DNA from: Branchiostoma lanceolatum
Lineage: Eukaryota; Chordata; Leptocardii; Amphioxiformes; Branchiostomatidae
Length of the DNA stretch: 64,000 nt
Assembly: GCF_035083965.1 (NCBI RefSeq)
Contig: NC_089722.1
Span: 30,616,958 to 30,680,957 of the forward strand
Direction: 5' to 3'
The notes under the pieces: model-generated
What the model was told of the DNA's origin: nothing
Seen by the model: only the letters and a program-made list of their open reading frames with translations
Database searches by the model: none
Translations under genes and position numbers: made by a program
Part shown: piece by piece, positions 10,048-21,377 of the stretch
How positions within the stretch are numbered: position 1 is the first letter of the stretch
Layout of the letters: the number at the start of each line of letters is the position of its first letter

Positions 10048-13000
10048 CTAATGTTTTTTATCACACTTTCCTACGTGGAGTTTTATAACACCGGTTCTGT
10101 GCAGGTTTTGTAAGATCTTGAACTCCTCCGGTAGTTTGTGGAAGGTGTTGTTTTGCTTGTGTTCGGCGTCGTACGTGTAGTAGTGGTAGGGAACCTCCCT
10201 TCCCTCGTAGTCCACCGGGAAGGGCCAATAGCCGTACAGATGGGTCTCCTTACACAGGGCTAGGGAGAGTGCTGTCAGGACAAGGCCTGCAGAGAGAAGA
10301 TAACAATGAAAAAAAATTAACAAAAATGCCCCTGCAGTTCCAGAGCAAGCTGTTAGGGGACCCAAATTTACACGACTTCTTCCCGAGTTTATACTCAGTG
10401 CTACCAGTGGACCAACCTCTACTGTATTGTCATCTGAGCTAACACAGCTGTATGACCCAATAGCTAAGGAAACGTACGGGGATGGGCGCCACCCTATACA
10501 CATATGGTCCACAGGGAAGGGCCAATAACCATACAGGTGGGTCTTCTTAAGCCTAGGTTACACAGAGCCGAACATGGCCTCCCGACTCTCCCCCGACCAT
10601 GGTTGGGGTGATTCGGGAGTGATTCGGGAGCTAGCTCGACTGGCGTTCGGCCGAGTTGGCTGGCGTTCGGCTGAGTCGGCTGGTGTTCGGCTGCGCCAGC
10701 CGAATGTTTTGAAAATTTCAAAACATTCGGCTCTGGACGGAGGGTCTGAAATGGGTCGGCTGGTGTTCGGCTGGTGTTCGGCGCGGTCGGATAGTGCTCG
10801 GCTGGTATTCGGGATTGAGTCAGTAGTAAAATTAGAACCTTAACCACGCCAGAAAAACTACTGACTTACTCCCAACTAGCTTCCAACCTACCCATAACTC
10901 ACCCCAAGGCCGTAGACAAATCTCTTCTAACTAATTCTCAACCAAGTGACTACTATCGGAACGTGGGCGAATCACCCCCGACCTTCACACGACCAAAAAC
11001 AAAGAAGAACACTAAAAGCAGTATTAAAGCTAGCCATGATCCGAATTCGATCTCTCGGTGATGTTAACAATATAATAGAATGGATTATTTTAATTAAAAC
11101 CGAAAATGACCCCTCTTTCGAAAGTCGCTGAATATGTCCATTTAAATTCGTGAAAGGGTCTGCAATCGGTCGGGGTTTAGTCAGGAGAGATTCGGCAGTC
11201 TGCGGCTAGAGGTCGGGATGGTTGGGAGTAAGCTAGAAAGCATTCGGGGCCCATTCGGGAGTAATTCGTTTACTGGTTAGGAGATGATCGGCGCATCTTC
11301 GGCGCATGTTCGGCGCCAAAGATAGGTGTGGCCCCAAAACTGGTCAGACTGCTCCCGAACGTCAGCCGACCTGAGTCGGCTAGCGTTCGGGAGCCATGTT
11401 CGGCTATGTGTAACCTAGGCTTTACACAGGGCTAGGGAGAGTGCTGCCATAAGGCCTACAGAGAGAACATAACAATTAAGAAAATTAACAAAAATGCCCT
11501 GCAGTTCCAGAGCAAGCTGTTAAGGGGACCTAAACCTACACTACTTCTTTCTGAGTTTATACTAAGTTAGTTGAACACAGGCCCCTCCTGTATTATCAAA
11601 TGAGCTAGCCCAAGAAGTAAGGAAGTGGTGATGGGCGCCGCCCTATACACATATGGTGTGGAAGGGACTTTAACTTTGACCTCAAAGAATTACTTCTTAC
11701 TATTTATAACCATATAAACACTGTGCTGCGACAGCTATATGATTTATCATTACTTTAGTTTTCCATTGGCGTAGTGTTCCTTTGTGTTACTAGAGCTTTT
11801 AGCCAGTTTGCGGTTTGAACTGGACATGCGCAGTACTAGTGTGACGCATTGTGGATAATAGCTCAAAGTCAAAGACCCCGAGACATAAACAAAACACGTC
11901 TGAACATGGTCTAGACAAGAACTTTTTACAAGTTAGGGGCCTTCACTATCAATCCTCTTCTACGTGATTAGAAAATATGATGAGGAAATATGATGAGGAA
12001 ATATGATGAGGAAATATGATAACGTGAATATGATAACGTGAATATGATGAGGAAATATGAGGAAATATGATGAGGAAATACGATGAGGAAATATGATGAG
12101 GACATATGATAAAGAAATATGATAACGTGAATATGATGAGGAAATATGATGAGGAAATATGATGAGGAAATATGATGAGGAAATATGATGAGGAAATATG
12201 ATGAGGAAATATGATGAGGAAAAATGGTGAGGAAATATGATGAGGAAATATGATGAGGAAATATGGTGAGGAAATATGATGAGTAGATATGATGAGGAAA
12301 TATGATGAGGAAATATGATGAGGGAAAATGATGAGGAAATATGATGAGGAAATATGATGAGGACATATGATGAGGAAATATGATGAGGAAATATGATGAG
12401 GAAATATGGTGAGGAAATATGATGAGGAAATATGATGAGGAAATATGGTGAGGAAATATGATGAGTAGATATGATGAGGAAATATGATGAGGAAATATGA
12501 TGAGGGAAAATGATGAGTAAATATGATGAGGAAATATTACCGCTCGTGGCCCTCTGCCCAGTCAGCCCCCGCCTACTCCAGAAGTCGTTGACGCCTTGTA
12601 AGAATTTTGCATGAGAAGACACGATGGTGGACTTGAACCCCAGAGCCTGGCTGAGTTTGATGACCTGTAAAGCTGGTCTGGCCTGTATTTGCGAAGAAAC
12701 AAACAGGTTCTGTGAGTAACATGTGCTTTGTCCTTTCTTTTTTTGTAGTATTACAGAAGCACAATTAATTAGGTAGTGATGTCGTATATACAAGAACAAT
12801 TTTCGGGTGATATTGAACGCTTTGATATTCCTTCCTTCCTTCCTTCCTTCCTTCCTTCCTTCCTTCCTTCCTTCCTTCCTTCCTTCCTTCCTTCCTTCCT
12901 TCCTTCCTTCCTTCCTTCCCTCCCTCCCTCCCTCCCTCCCTCCCTCCCTCCCTCCCTCCCTCCCTCCTCCCTTCCTTCCTTCCTTCCTTCCTTCCTTCCT

Positions 13001-15340
13001 TCCTTCCTTCCTTCCTTCCTTCCTTCCTTCCTTCCTTCCTTCCTTCCTTCCACTATCAATTCAATCATCCATCAAGTCATTCATACATCCATCCACTCAT
13101 TTTCTATGAGATCTAGACAGCAGAAAAACTGTTTGTAAAACTGCCAATAGAGAAACTTTGTACGCCTTGTACCTTACCTTTGACTCATAATGAAACATGT
13201 GTGTCCAGGCTATCGCATGTCCGAACTGGTCCATGTAAGTCTTGAAGTTAACAAGAAGCCTTTCGCTGGTCAACCCTCCTAGACTGAGAGAATTACAAAC
13301 AACATCGTTGTCATACAAGGAGAAAGGCTAATGGCTTATGTTTTACAAATGGTTTAGAAACGTCACTTCCGGTTCGAAATTATTGGAGTGGTACAATTAT
13401 TACAGCGTCACGACTTATGAAATTGATATGGTTAGCCACTTAATCAGATATTCTCACTTAAAGTTTTTCGTTCGTGTGGCATGGCGGACGATAGGTCGCG
13501 TCATAATCACGTGACTTGAAAGTTGAAACAGATACTCACTATTCAGTGAAGCCGGAAGGGTTAAAGGTCACAAAGCTGGTCTTTTTCCCTACATCCTTGT
13601 AGTAGTCCACGGCTACGGGAGGCGCCATAGCGCCCTCTGCACTGCCTTCCAGCGTTAAGGGAGGCAGATTACTCCTGCAACGTGACAACATGGGATATGA
13701 TTGGACACACACACACATACACACACATAGATACAGAAATCTCGGTATCGCTACGAATTCGTACTAGACTTTTTAGGTAATTTTCTACAACATAGCAATG
13801 ACATTATTTTGAAGTCCTTAAACATTCAATTTGGTATAAAGATTCACGGTGCTATATGCTATAATTCCCCATCTCACTATTGCGTCTTATCCTATAAAAA
13901 CGTTATATCAAGTCGCCACTAAGAAAGAAATGGTGCTATTTTAGGGGTTAATGCTTGTGAGGTGACCCAATATCCTTCTTGCCATGCACATCCAGCAAAT
14001 GTTTAGGAATACTATATATTATAAGTACGCATGCGCGAGGTCAAAGGTGAAGACCCCGAGACACACACACACAAAAAAAAAAAAACACACCACGACATTG
14101 TTATGTGAATCGACCGACGGAGCCTGGACATGTATAACGCATAGTCTACACAAGAACTGTTTTCAAGTTAGGGCCTTCACATTTCAAATGACCTCGCGCA
14201 CGCGTACTTGGTGAATGGTGAACTACCTTTTTACGGAGAACTCACCTCAATACGACCTTTGCGGAGTCTACATTTGGACCACAGCCGCTATCCAGCAGTA
14301 TTCCGCCGTTACCAACCACGCTGCAGCTGTGAAGGGGGGACTTCGGCCACCTTAGCTTCTTGTTCTGTACATTGACAAAGATGAATATCACAAATATTGA
14401 ATATTGAGATGAATATGAGAGTAGCGAAAGATAGGAGGCTGAAAGATAAATCTTATTGTTGTCTCTCTTCCTTAATATGTACTGACAAACAAAATAAATA
14501 AACAAGAGCTAACACTCAAAAATCACGACCATACCATGTCCAGAACATAAAATATCGAAACTTGAACTTCTGCTGCAATAATATGGAAAGTCATCAGGGG
14601 GCCCATAATCTAATAATTTATTCATCTAACCAACACCTTCCAACATAACAAATACTAGTATCATCCGTGACTTCTCGAGTTTTACTGTTCACAAAACAAA
14701 TAAACAAACAAACAAACAAACAAACAAACAAACAAACAGGCAGACACACAGCCCCGAAAACATATACTTCTTGGCAAAGGTAAATACCAAAAAAATGTAG
14801 ACATAGTCGGAAAGAAAACCACAAACTCTAAATCATTTTCCTTTGTCCTTTTAAATCCTTGATTTTCTCATATTAGCTTTAAATGTGTTTTAAACATCAA
14901 TACATTGTCTTACCTGAGGAGATGGCAGCATGTTGTGTAACTCTGGAACTGCGTAGTGAACACTTCTGTTTCTTCCCTCGAAAAACTGTAGTGGAGACCC
15001 CAGCGGTGTGTTGTCTTTACTTGCAAACAGGTACTGTTTGATGTGCGTTTCTTTGAATATGTCGTTCCTGGCAAAGAGACAACAGTGAGTATCTATCCCC
15101 TCTGAGAAGTATGTATTGTCTTTGGTGTGTGTGTTTGTGTATTTGTGTGTGTGTGTGTATTTGTGTGTGTGTGTGTGTGTATTTGTGTGTGTGCGTTTGT
15201 GCGTGTTTGTTCGTTCGTTTGTTTACGTGTTTGCTCGTTTTTGTGCATTTGTGTGTGTATTTGTGTGTGTGTGTTGTGTATATGTGTGCTCGTTTGTGCG
15301 TGTGCTTATTTGTCTGTGAATTTGTTTGCTTGTATGTGTG

Positions 15341-15381
<41 letters not shown>

Positions 15382-15395
15382 TTGTTTCTGTGTGT

Positions 15396-15441
<46 letters not shown>

Positions 15442-17917
15442 GTCTTGAGAAGTTCAATTTCGATTTTTTTAAACATTGTAATGACGACATTGAGAATAGC
15501 TTTGTTTTCTGTCATATAAGAATGATGAAGTAGTACGTACTTCTCAAAACATGAGCCTTGGCCAAAAACGAGACAATCAAAACTCACTGTACTTCTATCC
15601 AAAGATCAATCTAAAAATGTTGTAACCGTCACTTTTATTTTACTTCATAGAAATCTTCCTGAATAGTTTCATCCGGTTGGTAAGTCACTGAATAAAAAGA
15701 CTCTTTTTACACAACCAAGAGATTTATTCCACCGACGTTTTGGTGACCATCTGTCACCTTCTTCAAGACAATTCTGACTGGTTCACATAGCAATGCAGCA
15801 CAGGTGTTGCTGCTTATACATAATGATATGCATTCCCAAACGCAAAGTATTTACATATGTACAATCACAGGAGATGACATCACTATGCGGTCCCAAACGT
15901 ACAGAAGTGTAACACATACACAACTATTTGGGTTTGGGAATGCATCATGTGAACCAGTCAGAATTGCCTTGAAGAAGGTGACAGATGGTCACCGAAATGT
16001 CGGTGGAATTAATCTCTTGGTTGTGTAAAAAGAGTCTTTTTATACATAGAAATCTGTAAAATAAAATAAAGAAATCCCTACTTACCTTAACTTATCTATC
16101 CTCCTATGGTTGTACGGTACATCCTGGAGTTTTGATAATACGGCAGAGTCGTTGAGCTGTCCGAGGAGGTTGAGGTACGCTTGTTTGTTCGGTTTAGTGT
16201 TTCTACTCCTCCGGGTGTTTGAAATCCGGGGCGTAGGCGCAACCTGGGGATGTGGCTCAATCGTCACCTTGCTGTGTGGAAAATATACAAATCGTAAAGG
16301 GGTTCCCAGAAAGTACGAAATGGAACGAAATAGAACTAAATAAAATGAAATGGAACGAAATGGAATGAAATTGAACGAAATAGAACGAAATGGAAAGAAC
16401 TAAAACAACATATGTAACATTATGAAATGAAGTACTAGTAGATAGTGAAAACTGTATAAGGAACGTTGCAACATTCACAGTAGACCGGAACGGGAAGCAT
16501 TTTAAATACAGAAGTGAGTGGTAAATAAATAATATAACGTGTTTTATTCCTTGAATCTATTTGATGATATCAAATACAACGTTTTTGCCGGGTTTATTCG
16601 TTCTATTTCGTTCCATTTCGTTCCGTTTCGTTCCATTCCGTTCCATTTCTCACTTTCTGGGGACCGATCGTAAAGGCTAAGTTTAGACCCTTGTAGTGCC
16701 AAGTGACACATAGGGCAGCAAGTTTCCTCAATTCTGTTTCAGTATAAGGGTATATTTTTACAGGGTAGTGTTGCTAGCCCTTCCCCTTTAACGTGCTCGA
16801 GGCACCTCCTCGAACACGAGACCCCATTTTACGTCCCTTCCGAAAGACGGGTGCAGTCCCAACCAAAATGCCCTGATCCAGGATTGAGCCGGGGTCTCCC
16901 AGTTACCAACTTATTGGAACCTCCTAATAGGGATATCCCTGTTAAGTCTTGAACTTTGATAAAATGAAGACTTGATTATTGATTAGAAGTTGGTTCAGAG
17001 CATTCTTAACCGTGATATTGATGTAGATTTGAGATTAATTCCTGTCCTTTTTGCTTGAGCTTAATCCTGCCATATTGCTTTTTGTGAAATGCAATAAAAC
17101 AAATGCAGTAAGAATTGAAAACCTAGCTTTCTGTGGCGAGGGTAAAAATGCCACAGTCTTTCGTATACGACAATGCACATTAAGATGTATACAATTGTTA
17201 TGAATTATTTTTCGGCAACCTGGCAGTATGACGTCATATCTAGGTCATCCGGGTGGTTATTCTAAGTACCAGCAATCGTTCAACGTATATCGTAGAAACT
17301 AAACTTTATTTTGCCACAACCATGTTGATAGAGACAAGCGTCAAGTTCTGTCACCACTTGAGAAATAATGTAGTGAGGGCGTCTATGTATTTCACTTGAA
17401 GACCTTTACAAGCAATTGTGTGATTCTATCACAGAAACTGGTCATAACCCCGAGACTAAATCTTTTTCTAAGTCGAAGAGCTTGTCTGTTGCACTTTTAC
17501 CAGCAGTATATTGTAAAAGATCGACAAATACAGACTATCATACAAACCACAACATGAAATACAATTCGATGGTGTTTCAAGCATATAGCATTTCTGACAC
17601 TATTTAGTGACACCAATATCATGACCTATTTCCTTTAGCTCATAAACATACCTCGGTAAGGACTTGACTTGTCGTCTGTTGTTAGAAGACTCGGAGAGAT
17701 GCAGTTGTCCTGCATCAGACTCCGAGATTTCGCAGTCTTCCTCCATTCTGGATGTCAAGGCGACCAGGTATAAGTCCTGGACCAGGATAAGAAGTCCGAC
17801 CGTCACTAGAATGTTGCGAGAGAGCGTCTTCAGCGCATACCAAGGAGACGCCGTGCCTTTCTTGAGGAGTGTCGGTCCTGCTGCTTCAGGTGCGTGGATC
17901 TGGAGTTGGTGCTTCAT
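10048..17917 (-). CDS. ST8Sia-like alpha-2,8-sialyltransferase, copy A (8 exons, 448 aa)
   Basis: Exons from 5' to 3': 17652-17917, 16086-16271, 14914-15067, 14246-14364, 13540-13674, 13178-13283, 12541-12682, 10048-10286. All junctions are GT-AG and the joined frame closes exactly. It should transfer sialic acid from CMP-sialic acid to sialylated glycans in the Golgi lumen. It is a type II membrane protein with a single anchor at about residues 36-54 and a variable stem. Sialylmotif L starts at C216 (SVVGNGGILLDSGCG) and is followed by LPPL. Sialylmotif S is around C381 ([15 protein letters not shown]), then motif III (YHYY) and motif VS (H419, HKLPEEF). C444 near the C-terminus completes the four cysteines of the two family disulfides. 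The start is the Met at 17917; the frame continues upstream only to a TTG. The ST8 L-motif CNLPP is SNLPP here. Linkage specificity cannot be read. Tandem paralogue of the gene at 21378-31096. Confidence 0.88.
10210..11657. repeat. Tandem duplication of the sialylmotif-S exon start plus intron, second copy split by a MITE
   Basis: Copy 1 (10210-10506) holds the first ~77 bp of coding exon 8 of sialyltransferase A and ~220 bp of the adjoining intron. Copy 2 (10507-11657) repeats the same series of words, from the exon segment GGGAAGGGCCAATA to the closing CCCTATACACATATG, with an 872-bp element inserted in the exon part. The duplicated exon piece is truncated and cannot encode the motif. Its acceptor-like TAG|GCC remains. 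Confidence 0.85.
10550..11421. mobile_element. 872-bp TTA-flanked MITE inserted in the duplicated exon
   Basis: Inverted ends AGCCTAGGTTACACA and its complement (continuing to GCCGAACATGGC after one mismatch) are flanked by TTA at 10547-10549 and 11422-11424. Removing the element and one TTA restores the parental exon word CTTACACAGGGC, so the insertion is precise. The interior is full of TTCGGCTG-type short repeats and holds a perfect 17-bp-arm hairpin at 10698-10732. A three-base TTA duplication fits PIF/Harbinger-type elements. No transposase is present. Confidence 0.85.
11975..12538. repeat. 13-bp minisatellite (GAGGAAATATGAT)n in intron 7 of sialyltransferase A
   Basis: About 40 near-perfect units. 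A variant block marked by GAGTAGATAT occurs at 12281 and again at 12463, exactly 182 bp (14 units) apart, so a 14-unit block was duplicated. The array ends within a few bases of the exon 7 donor at 12539-12540. The HHISSSYFLI open frames here are repeat translations, not genes. Confidence 0.95.
12832..13050. repeat. (CCTT)n / (CCCT)n microsatellite
   Basis: CTTC repeats on either side of a CCCT block, in intron 6 of sialyltransferase A. Open frames on both strands are artefacts. Confidence 0.95.
14023..14209. mobile_element. Small foldback MITE (CGCATGCGC ends)
   Basis: Arms AAGTACGCATGCGCGAGGTC and CGCGCACGCGTACTT pair, with AAAGGTGAAG near the left end and CTTCACATTT near the right. Related elements are at 25792-25954 and, as a fragment, near 11825-11950. 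It lies in intron 4 of sialyltransferase A, about 36 bp from the exon 4 donor. Confidence 0.6.
14697..14740. repeat. (AAAC)n microsatellite
   Basis: About ten AAAC units in intron 3 of sialyltransferase A. Confidence 0.85.
15119..15440. repeat. (GT)n-rich microsatellite
   Basis: Long GT tract broken by TTTGTGC variants, in intron 2 of sialyltransferase A, about 50 bp from the exon 3 acceptor. The Cys/Val-rich and His/Thr-rich open frames are artefacts. Confidence 0.95.
15711..16035. repeat. Inverted-repeat element carrying two hammerhead-like cores
   Basis: About 95-bp arms (15711-15800 and 15945-16030) are imperfect complements, beginning ACACAACCAAGAGATTTATT. Each arm contains a GAAGAAGGTGACAGATGG core followed by GTCACCGAAA (plus strand 15967-16003, minus strand 15732-15768). 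A half copy is at 9290-9580. It lies in intron 2 of sialyltransferase A. Confidence 0.75.
16301..16666. mobile_element. Foldback-like element with 10-bp tandem repeats in both arms
   Basis: Flanked by the direct repeat ATCGTAAAGG (16291-16300 and 16667-16676). Each end begins with a CCCAGAAAGT-type word, followed by tandem ATGGAACGAA units on the left and their complement on the right, about 365 bp in total. Tandemly repetitive inverted arms with ~9-10-bp target duplications are typical of Foldback (FB) elements. The insertion lies 20 bp upstream of the exon 2 acceptor of sialyltransferase A. Confidence 0.7.
16790..16925 (-). repeat. SINE-tail-like fragment
   Basis: The minus strand carries CGGAAGGGACGTAAAATGGG and CACGTTAAAG, words similar to the tails of the tRNA-derived SINEs at 42190-42420 and 45122-45478. 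No clear A/B boxes are left. Confidence 0.45.
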
Positions 17918-18852
17918 GTTTTCGTGTGTGAAGACAACGTCACTCCTCCCCCAGTGTCGTACACACTTGTAGTGGTTAGTTAGAAGTCTTCCTGGTGACA
18001 GTGTCGGCAAATATCAACTCTTGCTGTCGGTTGGCTATCTCACCGCGTATGGAGTCAGAGTCAGACTACTACGCGAATCGAACACCTTTTGTTTGTGCTG
18101 CCTCGCTAGATACGACTGGCTCGGTAGCGCGGAACTGGTCGAACCGCTACGGTTGAGTGGCGTTAGTACGAAGATAATTTGTCGGTGTAGAACAATTAAG
18201 GTCATGTCAAGGAGGTTGAATAGAGGTATCTAAGGCCCTTGTTCATTTGTAACGTACCTCATTGTAGAAAAGACTATTCTTCTTTTAATTCAATTTGATT
18301 TAACTAAAAAAACACACAAATTATAGAAAAAGGGGGGACACTACTGTAACAAGTTCCTATAAACAGATCAGACGAACACCCAAGATCTCGATGCACACTC
18401 CTTTATTCCAGTGCCGGTCAATACAGCCATTACTCAGAACACCTCAGTACCATTTGCCCCCGGTCACTGACACCGGACCTCTCCCCAGTTCTGGGCCCTA
18501 CCATTATCTAGATACGGGGGTGACACCTATCATGACAATTACGTCTTCCATTGCTTACAAAAGAGAAGTCAAACCCTTCACTAGTTATAGACAAGTACGT
18601 TCGTTTAATCTAGCTTAGCCGCTTTTATACCTACTTTGTACCCTGTTCTTTTATGTATGTTATTTGCAATTAGCCTTCGGGCAGGCATTTTTATATGCAA
18701 TAAACTTATTATTGTTGCTCGTTGCAAAGGTACAATATTTCTGTCAATAGTTCACTTGTAAAAGTGATTGTAAGTATTACGCATTCATTTCTAGAATATA
18801 CTTAGCTATATGCCCGGTGGGAGAACTGAGTTTCAGAAGTACAATATATGAA

Positions 18853-19341
18853 AGGCATCCAGAGCATTTTATGAGGCTGGAAACTTGTACAAAAAACTTA
18901 AATTTCTTGTTATTTCTACACATAGCAAGTTTCAATAACACTATACCATTACATATCGACATTAAGGGAGCAAAAATACGATGTCGGTGTGTGGTGAGAA
19001 CTTATAGAAAATCCAAGCCCTATTCGACTGATCCTGATTGTCCATCACAATTAGCGGTTCGACCAATGAGAGAGTGACTGCATGTCCGTCAAATATTTGC
19101 ATTTTCATGTTTTAATTTTGCATTTCTACGTTTTGACGGAGGTGGGCGGGGCTATGGTATCGGTCTATTTACATGTACACTAGGCGCGTGAAACTAAAAG
19201 ATCATCGTGTGGCTTATTTTTGTACCGCTTTTGAGCACTTTTGATAAGAAATCCGCACGCAAATGTGATAAACAGTGACATTACATGTCAGTTTCATAAA
19301 GATTACAACATTCTTAGCCTCATAAAATGCTCTGGGTGCCT
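18853..19341. mobile_element. TTAA-type MITE, copy 2
   Basis: Same element as 6368-6837, with ends AGGCATCCAGAGCATTTT and AATGCTCTGGGTGCC and TTAA on the right flank (left flank diverged to ATGA). Located between the two sialyltransferase genes. Confidence 0.7.
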
Positions 19342-19540
19342 TTAATAAACGTCTAATTTGTTTTAACAAGCCAATGGAATATCAGTTTATTCTGAATGAG
19401 TCAACGTGTAGTTAGACAAGGCTACAGAAACGTTTTTGGACCGCCAACGAGAAAAGTGCTTGGAACTGAAGGGGCCGATTTTGTTTGAGACTTTAAAGGG
19501 GGAATAAATGTGGTATTTTCTCCTAAAATGTACATAATAG

Positions 19541-19935
19541 ACCTTTCTCACGCGGCGGAAATAATAGAATGAAAACGAGGCCCTTGTGGCAAACATTAGA
19601 CCGATCCTAACTGTCAATCACAATTAGCAGTTTAGCCAATAATTACCTGACCAATGAGGAAGTGGCTGCATGACCATCAAATATTTGCATTTCTATGTTT
19701 TTATTTTGCATTTCTACTATTTGACGGAGGAGGGCGGGGACTGTGGGATCGGTCAACGAAGCTCTGGATTGCTGCATCTTTTTTGTGCATTACATTAGTT
19801 ATAATATTGGTACTTGGATATCATATTTCAAAACTTTATGTGATTTAGAAGGGAAACTAAATCTGTACATTATTTTTGCTTCTCTACCTCATTGGCCTCG
19901 TCTTGATTCTATCATGTCCGCCACGTGAGAAAGGT
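19541..19935. mobile_element. MITE with ACCTTTCTCACG inverted ends
   Basis: Left end ACCTTTCTCACGCGGCGG pairs with the right end CCGCCACGTGAGAAAGGT, and the pairing extends inward through CGAGGCC/GGCCTCG. The middle shares a block (CAATGAGGAAGTGGCTGCAT to GACGGAGG) with the two TTAA-type MITEs, so the families are related or nested. Confidence 0.6.
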
Positions 19936-20299
19936 GTATTGCAATCGGTTCTAATTCATTGAGCTAATGGCAAAATGCTACACTATTAGGCAATCAGAGA
20001 ATTGTAATATCTCTACATAATCTTTATCTATATGATATTTAATCATTCAAAAATCTATCTAGATTTCGGGTTATTATCAACAAGCCAGTTCTTATATGTG
20101 ACACAGGTACACTTTTTACCGTGAACTTTTAAGCAATAAATTTAAATATAGAAATAAAACACAATGAAATCTACAGCTATGTCAGAATTAATATTTCACT
20201 GTTAATCTTCGAGATATCATAATAATAGACAAGTTCCATCGTGTGCCTTATGGCTACCAGAAAAATTATAATAATGATGATAATTATAATGGTTTATTG

Positions 20300-20575
20300 G
20301 TCAGAAATTACCCGTGTAATGGCAGCAAATGCTGAATTGATGCAGGGTTTACAATCATATGAGGGTCTGGGCGGCTGCCATTCGGCGCCAGCAGGTTACC
20401 TCAATACGACCTTCCGCAACCGAAGTCAGGTACCCATTCACACCTGGGTGGAGTGAGGAAAGTCGTGTAAAGTGCCTTTCCCAAGGGCACAACATCGGGG
20501 CATAGCAGTGGTTTCGAACCCGGGACTCTCGGTTCTGGGCGAAGCACCCTACCGATTGCGCCACACGATGCCCAA
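20300..20575 (-). repeat. tRNA-derived SINE (minus strand)
   Basis: Read on the minus strand: a tRNA-like head with an A-box-like segment after GGCATCGTGTGGC, a B-box GGTTCGAAACC, then a body with GGGAAAGGCACTTTACACGA and a tail in which CGCCGAATGGCAGCCGCCCAG is followed by AATTCAGC. The body matches 27790-28070. Located between the sialyltransferase genes. Confidence 0.7.
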
Positions 20576-20854
20576 ACAATTACGCGATTTACATTCAAAA
20601 AGCTATCATCGTCATCAAGCGAAGACAAGTACAGAGAAATTAGCTTATTTTGACATTTATCGACTCGAGACACTCCTTCAAATAAATGTCATTTCTTTTT
20701 CTGCAAACAACATGAGCGCAACAATAGAATTATAAGTTTTTGTGCGATATTTACATCACAAATCATTACGGACAGCCTAATGATAGGCAGTAGTAGTGGA
20801 CAACCTCAAGCAAACCGTACACACTCATGCCGTATCCTCAGAAAAGGCGCTGTA

Positions 20855-20987
20855 GCCGCATGTTCTCGTTTAGAACTTTATTCAAGCCCACATCCAGACT
20901 AGTTTCGCCTTGTGTGTGGCTTCCTCGATGGTCATAGGCTCGAATGGTACTAGGCTGAATAAAAGTTCTAAACAGGAACTATGCGGC
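20855..20987. repeat. Inverted-repeat element with a hammerhead-like core
   Basis: Arms GCCGCATGTTCTCGTTTAGA and TCTAAACAGGAACTATGCGGC. On the minus strand 20893-20930 reads GAGGAAGCC, a loop, then GGCGAAACTAGTC, the same design as the other repeats with CGAAAC cores. Confidence 0.55.
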
Positions 20988-21006
20988 TCCAGAAGTGACT
21001 TAGTGA

Positions 21007-21252
21007 AGCCCCACTCTCACTGGACCCGCGGCACACTGGCGGCATCGCTGCGTCCTGAACTGGATTTGTGTTACCCTTGACTTTATTGTGGGAATATCAT
21101 TGAAAACGTACACATATGACCAAAAAGACAACAAAACACACCGAGTTTAAAAATATTACATTTTTGGTCGATGAATTTCGTTGAGTGCTTTGTCAATTCG
21201 ATCGGCTGAAGCGACGCCGCCGGCGAGCCGCGGGTCCAGTGAGAGGGGGGCT
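21007..21252. mobile_element. Foldback MITE, CACTGGACCCGCGG family, copy 1
   Basis: Ends GCCCCACTCTCACTGGACCC and its complement; the interior contains CGAATTTCGTT. Other copies are at 22646-22985 and 26982-27223. It lies just downstream (3' side) of sialyltransferase B. Confidence 0.7.
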
Positions 21253-21377
21253 TTAGGGACGACTGTGGTGTGAAAGATGTCGGTTAGCTTGATGAATGAA
21301 TCCTATCTAGATCTACTTTTACAGGACAGCCTAATGATAATCAGATTTGTTCAGCCGGAAAAAATAAACTACGCATT

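Noticed and set aside
11960..12799. 279-residue minus-strand open frame of repeated HHISSSYFLI
   Set aside because: Translation of a 13-bp minisatellite. Only the part at 12541-12682 is real coding sequence, and it is exon 7 of sialyltransferase A.
12769..13138. Lys/Glu/Gly-rich and Pro/Ser/Leu-rich open frames
   Set aside because: (CCTT)n microsatellite translated in different frames.
17918..18010. Upstream extension of sialyltransferase A (MPTLSPGRLL...)
   Set aside because: The apparent first codon is TTG, not ATG. The first real Met is at 17917, just before a plausible cytoplasmic tail and anchor.
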